Below, piece by piece: positions 11,838 to 23,039 of a stretch of 64,000 bases of DNA. Numbering within the stretch: position 1 is the first letter of the stretch; every line of letters starts with the position of its first letter. The stretch comes from Branchiostoma floridae (Eukaryota; Chordata; Leptocardii; Amphioxiformes; Branchiostomatidae), in contig NC_049986.1 in the NCBI RefSeq assembly GCF_000003815.2, forward strand, positions 20,866,611-20,930,610, given 5' to 3'. The position numbers and the translations under genes are program-made. The notes under the pieces are model-generated. The model did not search any database. It was not told the origin of the DNA and saw only the letters and a program-made list of their open reading frames with translations.

Positions 11838-12126
11838 GATTTTTATTTATCATTTATTTATCTGGTGACTATCTGCAGCCAGTGCCATAGGCAGGTACCC
11901 AAAGTGAGTAAATGAGGCTGATTAACGTGGTCGAGGCGCCTCTTCGAGCACGGGACCCCCGTTTTACGTCCCTCCCGGAAGAAGATTTCGTGGAATGACC
12001 ATTCTTGGTCCGGTTACAGCATCCGGTCGTCCATGGTTGCCCGTCCAAGAACTGATCTGACTACGCGTAGCCTAACTTCCGAGATCGAGGGATCGGGTAT
12101 ATCCAACGCGCCACACGGCCGTAGCG
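11838..12126 (-). mobile_element. 5S rRNA-derived SINE (SINE3-like)
   Basis: Read on the minus strand from 12125, the sequence follows eukaryotic 5S rRNA: GCTACGGCCGTGTGG, then CCCGATC...CTCGATCTCGGAAG, an A-box-like AAGTTAGGC (about 12071-12079), and a C-box-like TTCTTGGACGGGCAACC (12035-12051), ending CCGGATGCTGTAACC. A non-5S body follows (GGGAGGGACGTAAAACGGGG ...) and an AT-rich tail of AATAAATGATAAATAAA type at 11840-11862. A 5S head, unrelated body and short-repeat tail define the SINE3 class. The body may be one of the conserved central domains shared by animal SINEs, but I cannot confirm which. Confidence 0.7.
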
Positions 12127-12699
12127 TATTACAATCGCAATGATAATCAATTAAGATTATGTAGCTACCAACCAAATTGCAAACTGCATTTTACATACTC
12201 TCAGCAATCCCCACACATGGTCATGTATATGTCACAGGGGAGATTGGAATCTAGGGGGATTCGGAATCCTTCTAGGGGAGATTCCAATTTCCCCTAGGGC
12301 AGATTTCATCTATTATATATAAATCTGAAGTTCTGGTAAAATCAAAGATTGTCCTGGTAGAATTCCGGATTCTCCTCTATTACTAAATGTTTGAAAATGT
12401 CATGTTTAACGAGCTATAGTATAGGATAAGATGACCTTGTACACTACAGAGAAGTATTCTTAAAGACTAGGAGAAATAGGATCGATTTTTTAATTTTTGC
12501 AAACTTTTTTAACGATCTAGAGGATCATTTCATCGCTATTAGATTGAGATATTTTTCATGTGATAATTTGGTCGGAAAGTTATGTTAAAACGTCTTTAAA
12601 AAGTGCGATTTGGGGCATCCGAGGGCGAATTCAAATGATATGCATGACGTCATTTTAGAGAGTCGCGTTCTTGTAGTAGCTCTACCCCTGTCCGCTGTA

Positions 12700-13000
12700 A
12701 TGGCGTCTTGTACTACCGGTCGTGTTAGTACAAAGTCCAGTGGACGTTATTGTGTCGCAGGAGGCCCACATGGCGTTAGCTGTAAGAATAGTCAGTCTAC
12801 CGAGGGGATATCTATGCACAGATTCCCCAAAGTTAAAAATGACAGAACTGCGGCCGACAAATTGAGAGTCTCAGCGAGCTAGAAAACAGTGTACAAAATT
12901 ATGTATCAAGTTTGTTCAGAGGCATGGTTCCTTCCGCGACATCTACGGCTCCGCACACTTCGAGCTCCGCACACTTCGAGCCCTCGTACTTCAACATGAA
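12700..13000 (+). pseudogene. THAP-domain-like fragments
   Basis: From ATG at 12700 the frame gives GRYCVAGGPHGVSCKN and EGISMHRFPKVKNDR, resembling the first half of a THAP C2CH zinc module (C..C-K-N ... G-x-S-x-H-x-F-P). About 70 bp further, another frame (12955-12998) gives SSAHFEPSYF, resembling the C-x-x-H-F-x-P-S end of THAP. The invariant Trp between them is not seen, and the spacing between the Cys residues is longer than usual. It may be exons of a degraded P-type transposase. Identification is by pattern only. Confidence 0.4.
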
Positions 13001-13440
13001 CCTTGAGATTATATTGGGGAGAGCTGTGGGAGGACCAGAAGGATTATCGCAGGAAAAGTTCCAACTATTGACACCGCTGGTCTGCCGACTCCCAGTCACG
13101 GAACGCGCGCGGAGAAGGGTGAATTCGCCACTGTTTATCACAGCTGCAGGACGTTTATCTGTCACATACTAGTAGTAATTCACCCTGTAAATTTACCTTG
13201 TATTTCGCTTGTTCTGGTCATAACTGTGTTGCCATTATTGTGAAGTACTTGTACGCTTTGACTCCGACACAAAACAGCACAAATGATTCTTGGATTTTAC
13301 ATCTTTGTCGGCGTCCGGATAGATTTCATAACAAAGTGAACCGCTTATACCGAACTCGTAACAACAATGATGCCGACGCTGTCCCAAGATTTTCAAGCAC
13401 GAAAATTTGCTGACCGTATTCAAAATACGTTGGAAAAATA

Positions 13441-14125
13441 GTCACTAGATTTTGTCATGAGTATTGTAGTTTTTGGTCTCCGTAAAACCAAGTTACGTGC
13501 GAATCTGGGATTTTTCGTCGTCGACAACAACAACTCTAAGAAAAATGGCCCCAAAAAAGATGGCGGCCGTGCGCTAAAAACCTCAGAGACTTTTCGAATT
13601 TTCTTTCACGGAAACACCAGTCTGTATGTTTTTCCTCGAATCACTAGGAGCTTACGAAATCTGTGTGTTGTTTAGTGTCTTAGCGGTGGACATGTTGTTG
13701 ATAGATGAGTTAAAATAGTTTGGTTTTGTATAAAAACTTCTAGCGTAACCTGAGCATGTAAACAAAGGAAAATATATCGAGGTTGCGGGACCACAAGCAT
13801 GTACATAACTCGTTACTATGTCATCGATAACTCGTTTTTTTTTTGCTCGTGTAGCTACAAACTTGGCACTTTTGTCGCTAGATTTTGTCATGAATATTGT
13901 AGCATTTATATGTAGTACTGATATGGTCTCCGTAAAACCTAGTTACGAGTGAATCTTGGATTTTTCGTCGTCAACAACAAAGAAAAATTCCTCACAAAAA
14001 AATGGCGGCCCCGTGCCATGCGCTATTATTTAACCACACTTTTCGAATTTTCTATCACGGAAACACCAGTCTGTGTGTTTTCCTCGAATCACTGGGAGCT
14101 TACAAAATCTGTCTGTTGTGCAGAC
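13441..14125 (+). repeat. Direct tandem duplication inside the TIR element
   Basis: The unit beginning 13441 (CACTAGATTTTGTCATGA ... GGTCTCCGTAAAACC ... GGATTTTTCGTCGTC) is repeated from 13874 with scattered differences, a period of about 433 bp. Both contain ATGGC-rich segments and the ACGGAAACACCAGTCTGT block. No coding content recognised. Confidence 0.6.
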
Positions 14126-15501
14126 AAATATGAGACAGAAAGAACAGTCACTCTCAAAATGTTTCACGGACTCGTCACAATCTGGAGGCGTTTAGCTAGC
14201 TATCGGCCGTGCTCACGACTAGAAATAGTCAGTCTACGACGTACTATCTATCCGATAAAAGCTTACAGGTTTGTAAACAAACACATACTTTGAGTGGGAA
14301 TGTATTTTGAATCGCATTTCTTGTGGCAATGAGGTTGCTTCTCATTTTAAATCCTGGCGAACTGTACGTAGTTAGTTGCTCAGCTGTTGTATATTTGTAC
14401 GCGACCGAAGCTTTAGTCCCGGTTTCGCTAGCAGACACAAGCTGAGACCGCAAAGAGGCACAAATTTCTGCGCTTCCGCTAGAAAACATCTTCAAATTAA
14501 TGTACAGCATGGCCTCCTTACTGAGGATAATGTAAGCTAATGCTATCATTTGTGTATAGAAGAAGCGATGACTGTTTGTCCCCGCTTATTCCACACGCTA
14601 CAATAATGAACTTTCTCCCCGCTTGCGTTACGCACGCTTGGTACGTGCATCAACTTCAAGTGCCTCTAAGATATATTTCAGTGGCGTGAATACGAACGAA
14701 ATTCTCTTCAAGTGAAATGAAGTATGTGTTCTTTAGTCGTGCCGAGTTTCGTCAATGAATTATGTTTCCTTTATAAGATACGGGTCTATCAAATGTATAT
14801 TATTCCCCTAGTCAACCATACCAGCTAGTAGGGACTAACTAAAATGACGTCACGGCATGTTCCTAATTAGTTCCAGCAAAGAGCTCAAAGTACACATTTT
14901 TATGTCGCTGTTTGAGGGACTTCCGGACGTACAATTGATTTGAAACTTGCATTGACTTTTTCAGAAAAGATCAAATTTTTACATTATTGGTAGAAAATGC
15001 TACAGACGATTTCATTTCAGTTACACTTTAACCTTATATTGTCAGAAAATTATAAGTGTTAGATATGAAGCGTAAGATATTATGATTTATTCTTAGAAAT
15101 AATTATAAATCCTTTGTTGCATTGTTTGAAACTATGAAGCCACTCTGGATCCTAGTAGATTCAAAGATTGTCCTGGTAGAGTTCCATTCTCTCCTAGGAG
15201 AATTCCGGATTCTCCTAGGAGAGATTGGAATTCCAGTAGAACTCCAGAAGAATTCCAATTTCTCCTAGGGGAAATTGGAATTCCAATCTCCCCTAGGAGG
15301 ATTCCGAATCCCCCTAGACTCCAATCTCCCCTGTGACATATACAAGCGACTACCAACCCAACGTTCTAATACACTGGATTCACAGTTGAAATACTTACTC
15401 CGCAACAGTAGACAGGTTTTGTTTTTCACTGTGACAGAAATGGTCTCATAATCAACCACAAAAAGTCATACGCATACAGGGAAAACAAATTTTGTCATAG
15501 A

Positions 15502-15507
15502 TTTATT
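15502..15507 (-). terminator. Polyadenylation signal of ZNF1
   Basis: AATAAA on the minus strand, about 92 bp after the ZNF1 stop codon. This is the only good signal between the stop and the TIR element at 15343. Confidence 0.5.
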
Positions 15508-15598
15508 TTGCCATTTACTAAGCTATAACAAATTACCGCTATGAACGACAATAACAAAAAAAACAACAACTTTGCAACGTTATCTATGTACATTGCCT

Positions 15599-17536
15599 TC
15601 AACCGTCGACTTGGTTATCATTGTGCTTATTCAAATGCTTGATTAAATTGTGCTTCCGTGCAGTAGAGTATCCACAGCGGTCACATTTGTAGAGTTTCTG
15701 GTTGGTGTGCTTAGCCATGTGTTGATTCAGATTGTCTTTTCTTGCAGACGAAAAGTCACAGAAGTCGCACTTGTATGGCCTTGCACCACTATGTTTGGCC
15801 ATATGTCGTACTAGGTGGCCCTTCCTACTTGCCTTATACCCACACACCTCACAGGAGTAGCGTTTCTCGCCCGTGTGTGTGAGGATGTGGCTGACTAGAC
15901 TGTTTTTTCGGGCAGTAGAAAAGTCACATTGGTCACACTTGTAGGGTTTTTCACCTGTGTGACTTCTCATGTGTTCAGTAAGGCGACGCTTAGTAGTTGC
16001 CCTGTACCCGCATTCCCCACACATGTATGGTTTCTCACCGGTGTGGGTAAGCATGTGGTCCTCTAAACTATTTCTCCAAGCTGAAGAAAAGTCACACTGC
16101 TTACACTTGTATGGCTTCTCTCCGGTATGTGTGAACTTGTGCTGCTTAAGGTGAATTTCGTATGCTGTAGAGAAGTCACACAAGTCGCACTCGAATGATT
16201 TTAAACGTTTCTCATCAGTGTGTTTTCGTGCGTGCAAGTTTAAACACTTTTTCCATGGAGTTGAATAATCACACTTATCACACTTATAACACTTGTCAGG
16301 TTTTTCGCCAGTGTGAGTTCTCATATGTCGGGATAGTCTAGACTTTTTAGCTGTACGGTACCCGCATTCCCCACAAATGAAGGGCTTCAGATGTTTGAGC
16401 AAGTGGCTGTCTAAGCTTTGTTTGCTAACAGCTGTAAACTTGCACTGGTCACATTTGAAAACTTTTGCCCTGGTGTGGATTTTCCTGTGTTTGGATAGAG
16501 ACGATCCATCAGTTGTCCTGAACCCGCACTCTCCACACATGTAGGGTTTTCCTTCTATGTAGTTGTGTTTGACCATGTGCTGGTCCAAATCTTTTTTAGT
16601 TGAGGATGTATAATCGCACTGATCACATTTGTAAGGTATTTCTGCAGTGTGCAATGATACATGTCTGAATAATTCAGACATCTTCGAGGCCATGTAGCCA
16701 CAATCCCCGCACTTGTAGGGTTTGTCACTGCACGTGTTATGCTTCTTCTTGTGATGATCCAAACTTCTTTTGTATCTAGCTGAGTAGTCGCACTGGTCGC
16801 ACTTGTAAGGTTTATCTCCCGTGTGTTTTGCCATATGTTGCACGAGAGAAGTTCTCTGAGCCGCCCTGTACCCGCACTCCCCACACATGTAGGGCTTATC
16901 GCCAGTGTGCATACGCATGTGCCCGTTTAGGCAGGATTTGTAAGCAGTAGAAAAGTCACACTGGTTACATTTAAAGCGCTTCGCCGATGCATGCTTTCCC
17001 ATATGTTTAGACAGTGCTGAAATTTTAGCCGTCCTGTAGCCACACTCTCCACACACGTACGCTTTGTTATCTTTGTAACGAACGCTGTGCGATTTAAGAT
17101 CAGTTTTCCTGGATGTAGTGACGTCACCCTGATCACTGTTGGAAGGTTTCTTATCCGTATGTTTTAACATATGCTGGGACAGGTTGCATCTGTATGCTGT
17201 CCTGAACCCGCACTCTTCACAGCTGTAGGGTTTCTCACCTGTATGCTTTCTCATATGTCGGGTTAAGCTGTTCTTTCTATCTGTCCTGTATCCGCAGTCT
17301 TTGCAAACGTAGGTCTTTTGTCGACGATTTCCAAACTGGTTCGTACCGACCTGTACATGTTGGCGTGATGGGGCAGCTCCTTCCTTTGGGGTGCTGATCA
17401 CACCGCTCATTTCCTCAAATGCGATTTCCTTATCCTTGTATCCCTTTTGTGTCCCTTTGGGTGTTGATTGGTCCTTCATATCATTTGGCTCGTTTCCTAC
17501 ATGACCGCTTGACATCTGCTTTGCAGGTTCGCCCAT
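15599..17536 (-). CDS. ZNF1: poly-C2H2 zinc-finger protein, 19 fingers plus one degenerate
   Basis: I place the start at 17536 (MGEPAKQMSSG), 2 nt after a splice acceptor (TATTAG|AAATGG), giving 645 residues. The open frame extends 23 codons further up only because the intron end is open. An N-terminal region of about 95 residues rich in polar residues precedes the array. Fingers follow C-x2-C-x12-H-x3-H with TGEKP-type linkers. The third unit (SNSDQGDVTTSRKTDL) has lost its cysteines and is degenerate. The linker after finger 12 (GEKPDKCYKCDKC) has an extra insertion, and several linkers are non-canonical (HASAKR, HNTCSDKP, HNYIEGKP, HLKP). This suggests an older array than its neighbours. 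The role is presumably sequence-specific DNA binding in the nucleus. No KRAB, SCAN or ZAD domain is seen. Confidence 0.9.
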   Translation of the reverse strand: MGEPAKQMSSGHVGNEPNDMKDQSTPKGTQKGYKDKEIAFEEMSGVISTPKEGAAPSRQHVQVGTNQFGNRRQKTYVCKDCGYRTDRKNSLTRHMRKHTGEKPYSCEECGFRTAYRCNLSQHMLKHTDKKPSNSDQGDVTTSRKTDLKSHSVRYKDNKAYVCGECGYRTAKISALSKHMGKHASAKRFKCNQCDFSTAYKSCLNGHMRMHTGDKPYMCGECGYRAAQRTSLVQHMAKHTGDKPYKCDQCDYSARYKRSLDHHKKKHNTCSDKPYKCGDCGYMASKMSELFRHVSLHTAEIPYKCDQCDYTSSTKKDLDQHMVKHNYIEGKPYMCGECGFRTTDGSSLSKHRKIHTRAKVFKCDQCKFTAVSKQSLDSHLLKHLKPFICGECGYRTAKKSRLSRHMRTHTGEKPDKCYKCDKCDYSTPWKKCLNLHARKHTDEKRLKSFECDLCDFSTAYEIHLKQHKFTHTGEKPYKCKQCDFSSAWRNSLEDHMLTHTGEKPYMCGECGYRATTKRRLTEHMRSHTGEKPYKCDQCDFSTARKNSLVSHILTHTGEKRYSCEVCGYKASRKGHLVRHMAKHSGARPYKCDFCDFSSARKDNLNQHMAKHTNQKLYKCDRCGYSTARKHNLIKHLNKHNDNQVDG

Positions 17537-17538
17537 TT

Positions 17539-18320
17539 CTAATAGGCAAGGAGAAATAGACAATCTGTAACATAAATTGTAATTGCAATAGTCCGAAAAC
17601 ACCATATTTTGTGTTAATTAGTATATGTCATTTGTAAATATTGTGATCCTGTGAACCGTTATATGTATCATTGATAACGTTGGGCTAATTTTACTGTATG
17701 AGTCGGCGCAATTCAGTTCTTACTGCCAAGCCGATGTTGTTTTTTATCAATAATAAACCATTTACTAATCTGTATCTCTGTTTTATTTCATCTGACCCTT
17801 ACCTCCCTCATGACCTCAATGAAAAGCGGCCTGCAGGTCGATTTGAGCTTCTCAGGAATAAGTTACTAGTAAAACAAACAAGCTGTAATTCTCACCATAG
17901 CAAGTTAGACAGGAACGAGTGGAGCGTTCCGAGTGGCAGCTCGCTCCAGACCCTTGCGATTTATCCCCGCCCACTTCCTGAGTTCAGCCCCTGGCTGCCA
18001 AGAGAGAGTTGCCGGCCCACCCAATTACAAAATAAGTAATCCTAGAACCAGATAACGGCCTATTTCATAGCCCTCTCCCTACTTCCTAAAGCCGACCCGT
18101 GGCCGAGAGTGTTGCCCTCCAAACACACCCCACTACTCTAGCAGCACGGACTGGGTACCTTGTACTTTCAAACACAAAACAACAAAAACATCTTACCTGT
18201 AGTTTTAGTATGCTCTATAATTGCTACAGCAACCAAATTTGTTGGAAATGGTGTCAGAAAACAAGATTAAGAAAAGTTCACACCTGCGCAAATTTAAAAT
18301 GGCGGACAAGCACAGTCAGG
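17539..18320 (-). promoter_or_regulatory. ZNF1 intron, exon 1 and promoter
   Basis: On the minus strand the exon-1 donor is CTACAG|GTAAGATG (GT at 18195-18196) and the acceptor AG is at 17539-17540, so the intron is about 658 bp. The YY1-type motif lies at about 18296-18311 (AAAATGGCGGACAAGC on plus). The nuclear-receptor element beyond it is degenerate here (GGGGCAAAGGTTA, 18328-18340). The transcription start is presumably between the motif and the donor. Confidence 0.65.
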
Positions 18321-18344
18321 GGTCAGTGGGGCAAAGGTTATAGT

Positions 18345-20117
18345 TCATCTGCCTGGTTAAAGGTCGAACCCTTGCTGTAATGTAAACCATACTTATGCAT
18401 GGCCCCCTCTCACCATCACCGCAGAAAAAAAAAAAAGAAGACATTTTGCTCTACCGTACATGTACTGACAAATTCGCACCAGACATTCTTTTCTAGAATA
18501 GAACGTGTTCAGGCATATACCTTAGTCTCCAAGCAGACAGGATCAAAAAGAGAAGAATTTAGTCAAATAGAGACAAATAACTTGCCATTGGATTTCAGTC
18601 TTTTACAGTCTATCCAGCTATCAGTTCACTCCTAGGCCAATTAACTCTAACTAGACTTTTATTCCCAACTTTTAACACCTGTTTATGCAAAATCTAGTCC
18701 TCCTTTCTAGTGTTTTTAACGTTACAAAAAAGAATGAGCAGGATCCTTACACCTGCTTGGAGATTAAAACCATTAACATACATACATTCTTATCTAAGTA
18801 CAATACCAAAGAAAGAGTTTCACTACTCTCACTGTTCAGAGTTTTACATTTATCTCTACATAGTTTCATAAATAAATTGCATTAAATGATATATTGCCTC
18901 CTATATAAATTGCAGAAAAAGGCATCCTCATATACCGTGACTGAGGATACATTTAATTGCAATGCACTATCTTCTGTCTGAATAGATAGATAAATATATG
19001 GACCTCCGATAGTTCTTTCAGTACATGTACTGTGCTTCTATAAATATAAAAAAAACATATTTCTTCAGATGACATACTTCATACTATATACGTCATGTAC
19101 ATCATTAAAGGTGTAACAGAGGTTATGTTTTCTTCATAATTAGGCCATGTTGGTTGGATTATATGGATGTCATCCATGTTCGTTTGCACAAAATTCAACC
19201 AAACTGTAAATCGTACAAAGTATCTTCAAAATGAGAAAAAATGGCAAAAAAACAGGCATTAATACTAATGTCATAGAATGCCCAAACTGTTTGCATTTTT
19301 TTTCAAATTTCCTGACACCTTAGATTTTAAGATTTTATTATGCCACATTTGTCCAAATTTTTTGTACGCGCCCATGAGTTTCACATGAGTTACCAATGGA
19401 TGTCATCCATACAATACAATCGATAACATTATAGTGTTATACTTGATAGTGTTATAATATATTGATAATATATCACATCACATAACCTACAAAACAGGAT
19501 ATCTATTCAATCAAGGGCAATTATTGTCAACCACTACAATAAATATGCACTGGAAGAGAGAAATATTTGCTTACACAAACACATTCATTTTTAAGGACAA
19601 GCTCAGATTACTTGGTATACTATGCATATGGTACTGTAAAGTTAAATAATTTGTAGTGCACTAGTGTCCTCATTTTCCTGGCCTTTGCAGTGACTTCTCC
19701 ACTACAAATATCTTGACATTGTCCATATACATTTCAATACATCTTTTCTGTACTTTGCAATTGTTTAAAGCGTGAACTTGAAATGCCAATACAAGTTAGT
19801 AGCTCCTTTTGGCTCCTACCTTGAAACACTCAAGAATAAATGAATCTTAAATACAGTATTACACTTATGGTACATAATGGGTGACTAGCAAGGTGATTTT
19901 GTACAATTGGTACAATTGCCTTCCTTTCTATGCAGTTTTACTTGTAGTACTTAACTTAAGTCTGCAAGAGACAATTAGAATTCATTATTTTGATATTAGA
20001 TAAAGTACATGTCCTGTTTGTGCTACAATACATTATCATGCACAAAACCCTAACAATAATTTACCACACTTATTCAAAACATACACCGTGTATATAAGCT
20101 TGATTTTCAATCTGAAG
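18345..20117. other. Intergenic between ZNF1 promoter and ZNF2, includes ZNF2 3'UTR
   Basis: No gene seen. The ZNF2 3'UTR must run leftward from 20117, but no clear AATAAA was identified close to the stop. The motif ATGGATGTCATCCAT occurs twice (about 19162 and 19397). Confidence 0.4.
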
Positions 20118-21419
20118 CTACAGCAAGTTGATCATCTTATGCTTTCTCTTATGTTTATTGAGGTCACTAGTATCAGCTGCCCTGTGCCCGCATTCCTCGC
20201 ACTGGTATGTCTTCCCATCGGTGTGTTTCGACATGTGTACGTCTAAATCTCGCTTCTGCACTGCCGAATAGTCACACTGGGAACACTTGTAAGGATTATC
20301 TCCAGTATGTGTTTTCATGTGTCTGTTCAGGCCATGCTTGTGAGCTGTTCTATAACCACATACGTTACACTTATGCTTCTTCTCACCGGTGTGTGTGGCC
20401 ACATGCTCACTAAGGTTGCTTTTCCTGGCTGTCGAAAATCCGCACAGTTGACACTTGTAGGGATACTGACCGGTATGGGTTATCATATGCCGCGTTAGGT
20501 GGACCCTATAGCTTGTGCTATACCCACACTCCGAACAAACGTAGGGTTTCTTACCCGAGTGCTTACGCATGTGCATGTCGATGCTAGTTTTCCATGCAGT
20601 GGAGAAGTCACACTGATCACACTTGTACGGTTTTTCGCCCGTGTGTATTCGGACATGCTCTGTCAGGCTGAAACCATTTGGCGCCCTGTAATCGCATTCC
20701 ACACATATGTATGGCGGACCTTTCAGTGGTTTTGTCACACGTTCATCCCTGTACCCTGGAGGAGCTTTTTCAGATAAATGTGAAGACGCTTCCATTCCAG
20801 CCTGGGTGGAATTCGAATTGTACGCTCCTTCAGATAGATTGCCCATTTCCTTGTCCTGCTGCCCTCCTGTGTCTGTTGTCTGGAGTTCTCCATAATTTGT
20901 TTTGTAGGTGGGCAGCGTAGAGCAGACATTGCTACAGGTTGCTTTGAATTCACATGGACTCTCACTTTTCTTTTGCTGTTGCCTTCCTGTGTCTGTTGGC
21001 TGACCTTCTGTGTTAGAAGTGTTATAGGAGGGGACAGTAGAGCCTACACTGTAGGTTTCCTCACATTCCTTGTTCTGCTGCTTTCCTGTGTCTGTCATTT
21101 GGTTCTCTCTGTAATTTGTGTTGTAAGCAGGCAGGGTAGCGCCTATACTATGGCAGGTTACTTCACAAGGACTTCTTTCTTTTTCCTTATCTTGCTGCCG
21201 TACTGTATTTGTTGTCTGGTCTTCTGTTTCTGTTTTTGCTTCACATATTTTTCCTGTGTCCTCTCTGCTGCAAATTTCTGTATCAAGATGGGTGGGGTGT
21301 ACTTCACATGATGAAATTTCTCTTTCCTCGTCCTGCTGCATTCCTGAACATGTTGCCTGGGCCTCCCTGCTCCCGGTATTGCCAAGTAGTTCCTTGACAG
21401 GAGACCCCCAGCTTTCCAT
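20118..21419 (-). CDS. ZNF2: C2H2 zinc-finger protein, 7 fingers, repetitive N-terminus
   Basis: The start ATG at 21419 follows an acceptor (CATTAG|ACATGG). The protein is 433 residues. The first ~225 residues are non-finger and contain at least four imperfect repeats of about 40 residues built on TDTGRQQ-K-E-S-P-C-E ... LP-Y-T-N-Y-E-Q. This is an expansion of the N-terminal motif that is single or double in the neighbouring genes. Seven C2H2 fingers follow, from YICVECDYRAPNG to YQCEECGHRAADT, ending KHKMINLL. It is the shortest array in the window, with standard TGEKP or close linkers. Plus-strand frames across the N-terminus are shadows. Confidence 0.9.
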   Translation of the reverse strand: MESWGSPVKELLGNTGSREAQATCSGMQQDEEREISSCEVHPTHLDTEICSREDTGKICEAKTETEDQTTNTVRQQDKEKERSPCEVTCHSIGATLPAYNTNYRENQMTDTGKQQNKECEETYSVGSTVPSYNTSNTEGQPTDTGRQQQKKSESPCEFKATCSNVCSTLPTYKTNYGELQTTDTGGQQDKEMGNLSEGAYNSNSTQAGMEASSHLSEKAPPGYRDERVTKPLKGPPYICVECDYRAPNGFSLTEHVRIHTGEKPYKCDQCDFSTAWKTSIDMHMRKHSGKKPYVCSECGYSTSYRVHLTRHMITHTGQYPYKCQLCGFSTARKSNLSEHVATHTGEKKHKCNVCGYRTAHKHGLNRHMKTHTGDNPYKCSQCDYSAVQKRDLDVHMSKHTDGKTYQCEECGHRAADTSDLNKHKRKHKMINLL

Positions 21420-21421
21420 GT

Positions 21422-22092
21422 CTAATGACAGGGAAATATAGAAAGTAGAAAATTACCATTCAGTATAATATCTGATTCTACCTAGAAATTAACAGTTTTG
21501 ACACAATGATCTAAACTAGGAATGTTTACAAAGATGTATATATGCAAATATATGGCTGACACCTAATACATATTCTTTGAAGTTTCAATTGAAACATTGG
21601 TCCATAGGTCAACATATTATGGTGTATATGATACATTGTACCTCTATTCCTGGAAATAAATGCACATAAATCTAATAGCCTACAAGAACTTGCCCTTTCT
21701 GATCTCACACAGCAAAATCTTGTACTACTTGATGTCTGCACAATTAAAGTGGTATCCAATCAACACTATGAACCGGCATGCTGGGTAGAATAATTGTGGC
21801 CAAACCCTTTACTAGGTTACACCTGTTTGCACTCACCGCCCCCTCCCCCCTCTTCTCTTCGTTCAGTCCATCAAAACAAACCCTGTTCCGAGCGAATTGT
21901 TGTACTGGTCCCAACTAGTTCGCGTTGGTTATAAGCTAATGTCTTACCTGTTTATTCTAGAATACTCTCAGGTCGTCCCGGCGATCAAGAATCTTGAAAA
22001 ATCGCTTTATTTGGGAGAAAGTGATGACGCCCTTCCTTGAATTAAATATGGCGGACAGAAAAATCTCGAGTGTCCTTAAGGTCAAAGTTTAC
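21422..22092 (-). promoter_or_regulatory. ZNF2 intron, exon 1 and promoter
   Basis: The donor AAACAG|GTAAGACAT (GT at 21946-21947) and acceptor AG at 21422-21423 define an intron of about 526 bp. The YY1-type motif AAATATGGCGGAC is at 22044-22056. The DR1-like AAGGTCAAAGTTTA at 22078-22091 is followed by ACGTACCTGATTACC. Confidence 0.7.
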
Positions 22093-23039
22093 GTACCTGA
22101 TTACCCAACTGAAACCTTGGGTCACCATAAATCTCCTGACAGGTTACGGTCTCATAACACTAAAGATGGCACACCAACAAAACACATTTATTTTCCAGCG
22201 GTATAGTGTAATTAGGACATATTTATATGTGACTATTCTACAATTAGCTATAGGATCCTCGACCCTTACTCAAAACTAAGGGTTGTAGGCTGTTTCGCTC
22301 CGAGTCCTAGGATACAAAATTCACATGTATCTGAAAGGTTTACCCCTACGTGTTTGGCCATGTAAGCTTAACTGTGAACAGCTGTAGATGGTGGCATCAA
22401 CTAACCGAGTGCAATAGCTACATAATTCAGTACAATAGAACTGAGACGCAATCAGAAATAAAACAACAGACAAGAAAGAAAGCTGAACACATTTGAGCGG
22501 TTATCACTATATTTTTTTGGTAATCCACGATGGAGTGACACTCATTTTCAATTATATCTACTTACATATACATACACATCACATTCATATATATCACATA
22601 TATTAATTCATTCATTCATTTTAGGAACGTGAAAATGGAGGCTGAAAGTTGACCCTAAACACCGCAATAAATGGCTTACAATATGGCGCCACTGAGTTTG
22701 CTGAACAGGTCTAGATATAATATACAGTGTATAATAACATATTTGAGTGTCTTTGCACGAGAATGATTGCTGCGCATACTTTATGCTTGCCTGCAATCAA
22801 TTGCATTTAGCCCCAGTTCGTTCGTCTTATCGCTACAATATGTACAGTGTCTCTAGGAACTCACAAGTAGTACGCATTATTCACATCAATAACGTTTCAC
22901 AATATGCCTTGATTATTATCAAAGACAGCCTTTTGAACCATCACATTGCCCAGCACATAACGCATGTTGGACTTGTAGGCTTTGGTTTTTGTTCATAATA
23001 TGTTTCCTATGAAAAAAATCACACTGATTAATTTTAATA
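22093..23039. other. Intergenic, includes ZNF3 3'UTR and microsatellite-like AT tract
   Basis: An AT-rich tract with ATTC repeats lies at about 22560-22622. The last ~280 bp (22750-23039) match the flank of ZNF5 (30850-31071), i.e. part of the ZNF3/ZNF5 segmental duplication. No other gene is seen. Confidence 0.5.

Larger units (their letters stand above)
12225..15343. mobile_element. 3.1-kb terminal-inverted-repeat element carrying THAP-like fragments
   Basis: The left end (GTATATGTCACAGGGGAGAT...) and right end (...ATCTCCCCTGTGACATATAC) match for 60 or more bp with few differences. Inward they carry repeated CCTAGGGGAGATTCCAAT-type units, more numerous on the right (about 15140-15330). A block containing CAAAGATTGTCCTGGTAGA recurs in direct orientation at about 12344 and 15161. 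The body contains THAP-like coding fragments and a tandem duplication of about 430 bp (13441 onward and 13874 onward). THAP plus TIRs suggests a P-element-related transposon, but no transposase catalytic domain or clear TSD was recognised. Confidence 0.55.

Noticed and set aside
12000-12126. A 5S rRNA gene
   Set aside because: Too diverged from 5S in stems, and fused to a non-5S body with an AT-rich tail; better read as a SINE.
17250-17536. KRAB, SCAN, ZAD or BTB domain at the ZNF N-termini
   Set aside because: None of the eight N-terminal regions shows the expected length or signature residues of these domains.
20973-21311. Hydrophobic plus-strand frame of 112 residues
   Set aside because: Antisense shadow of the repetitive ZNF2 N-terminus.
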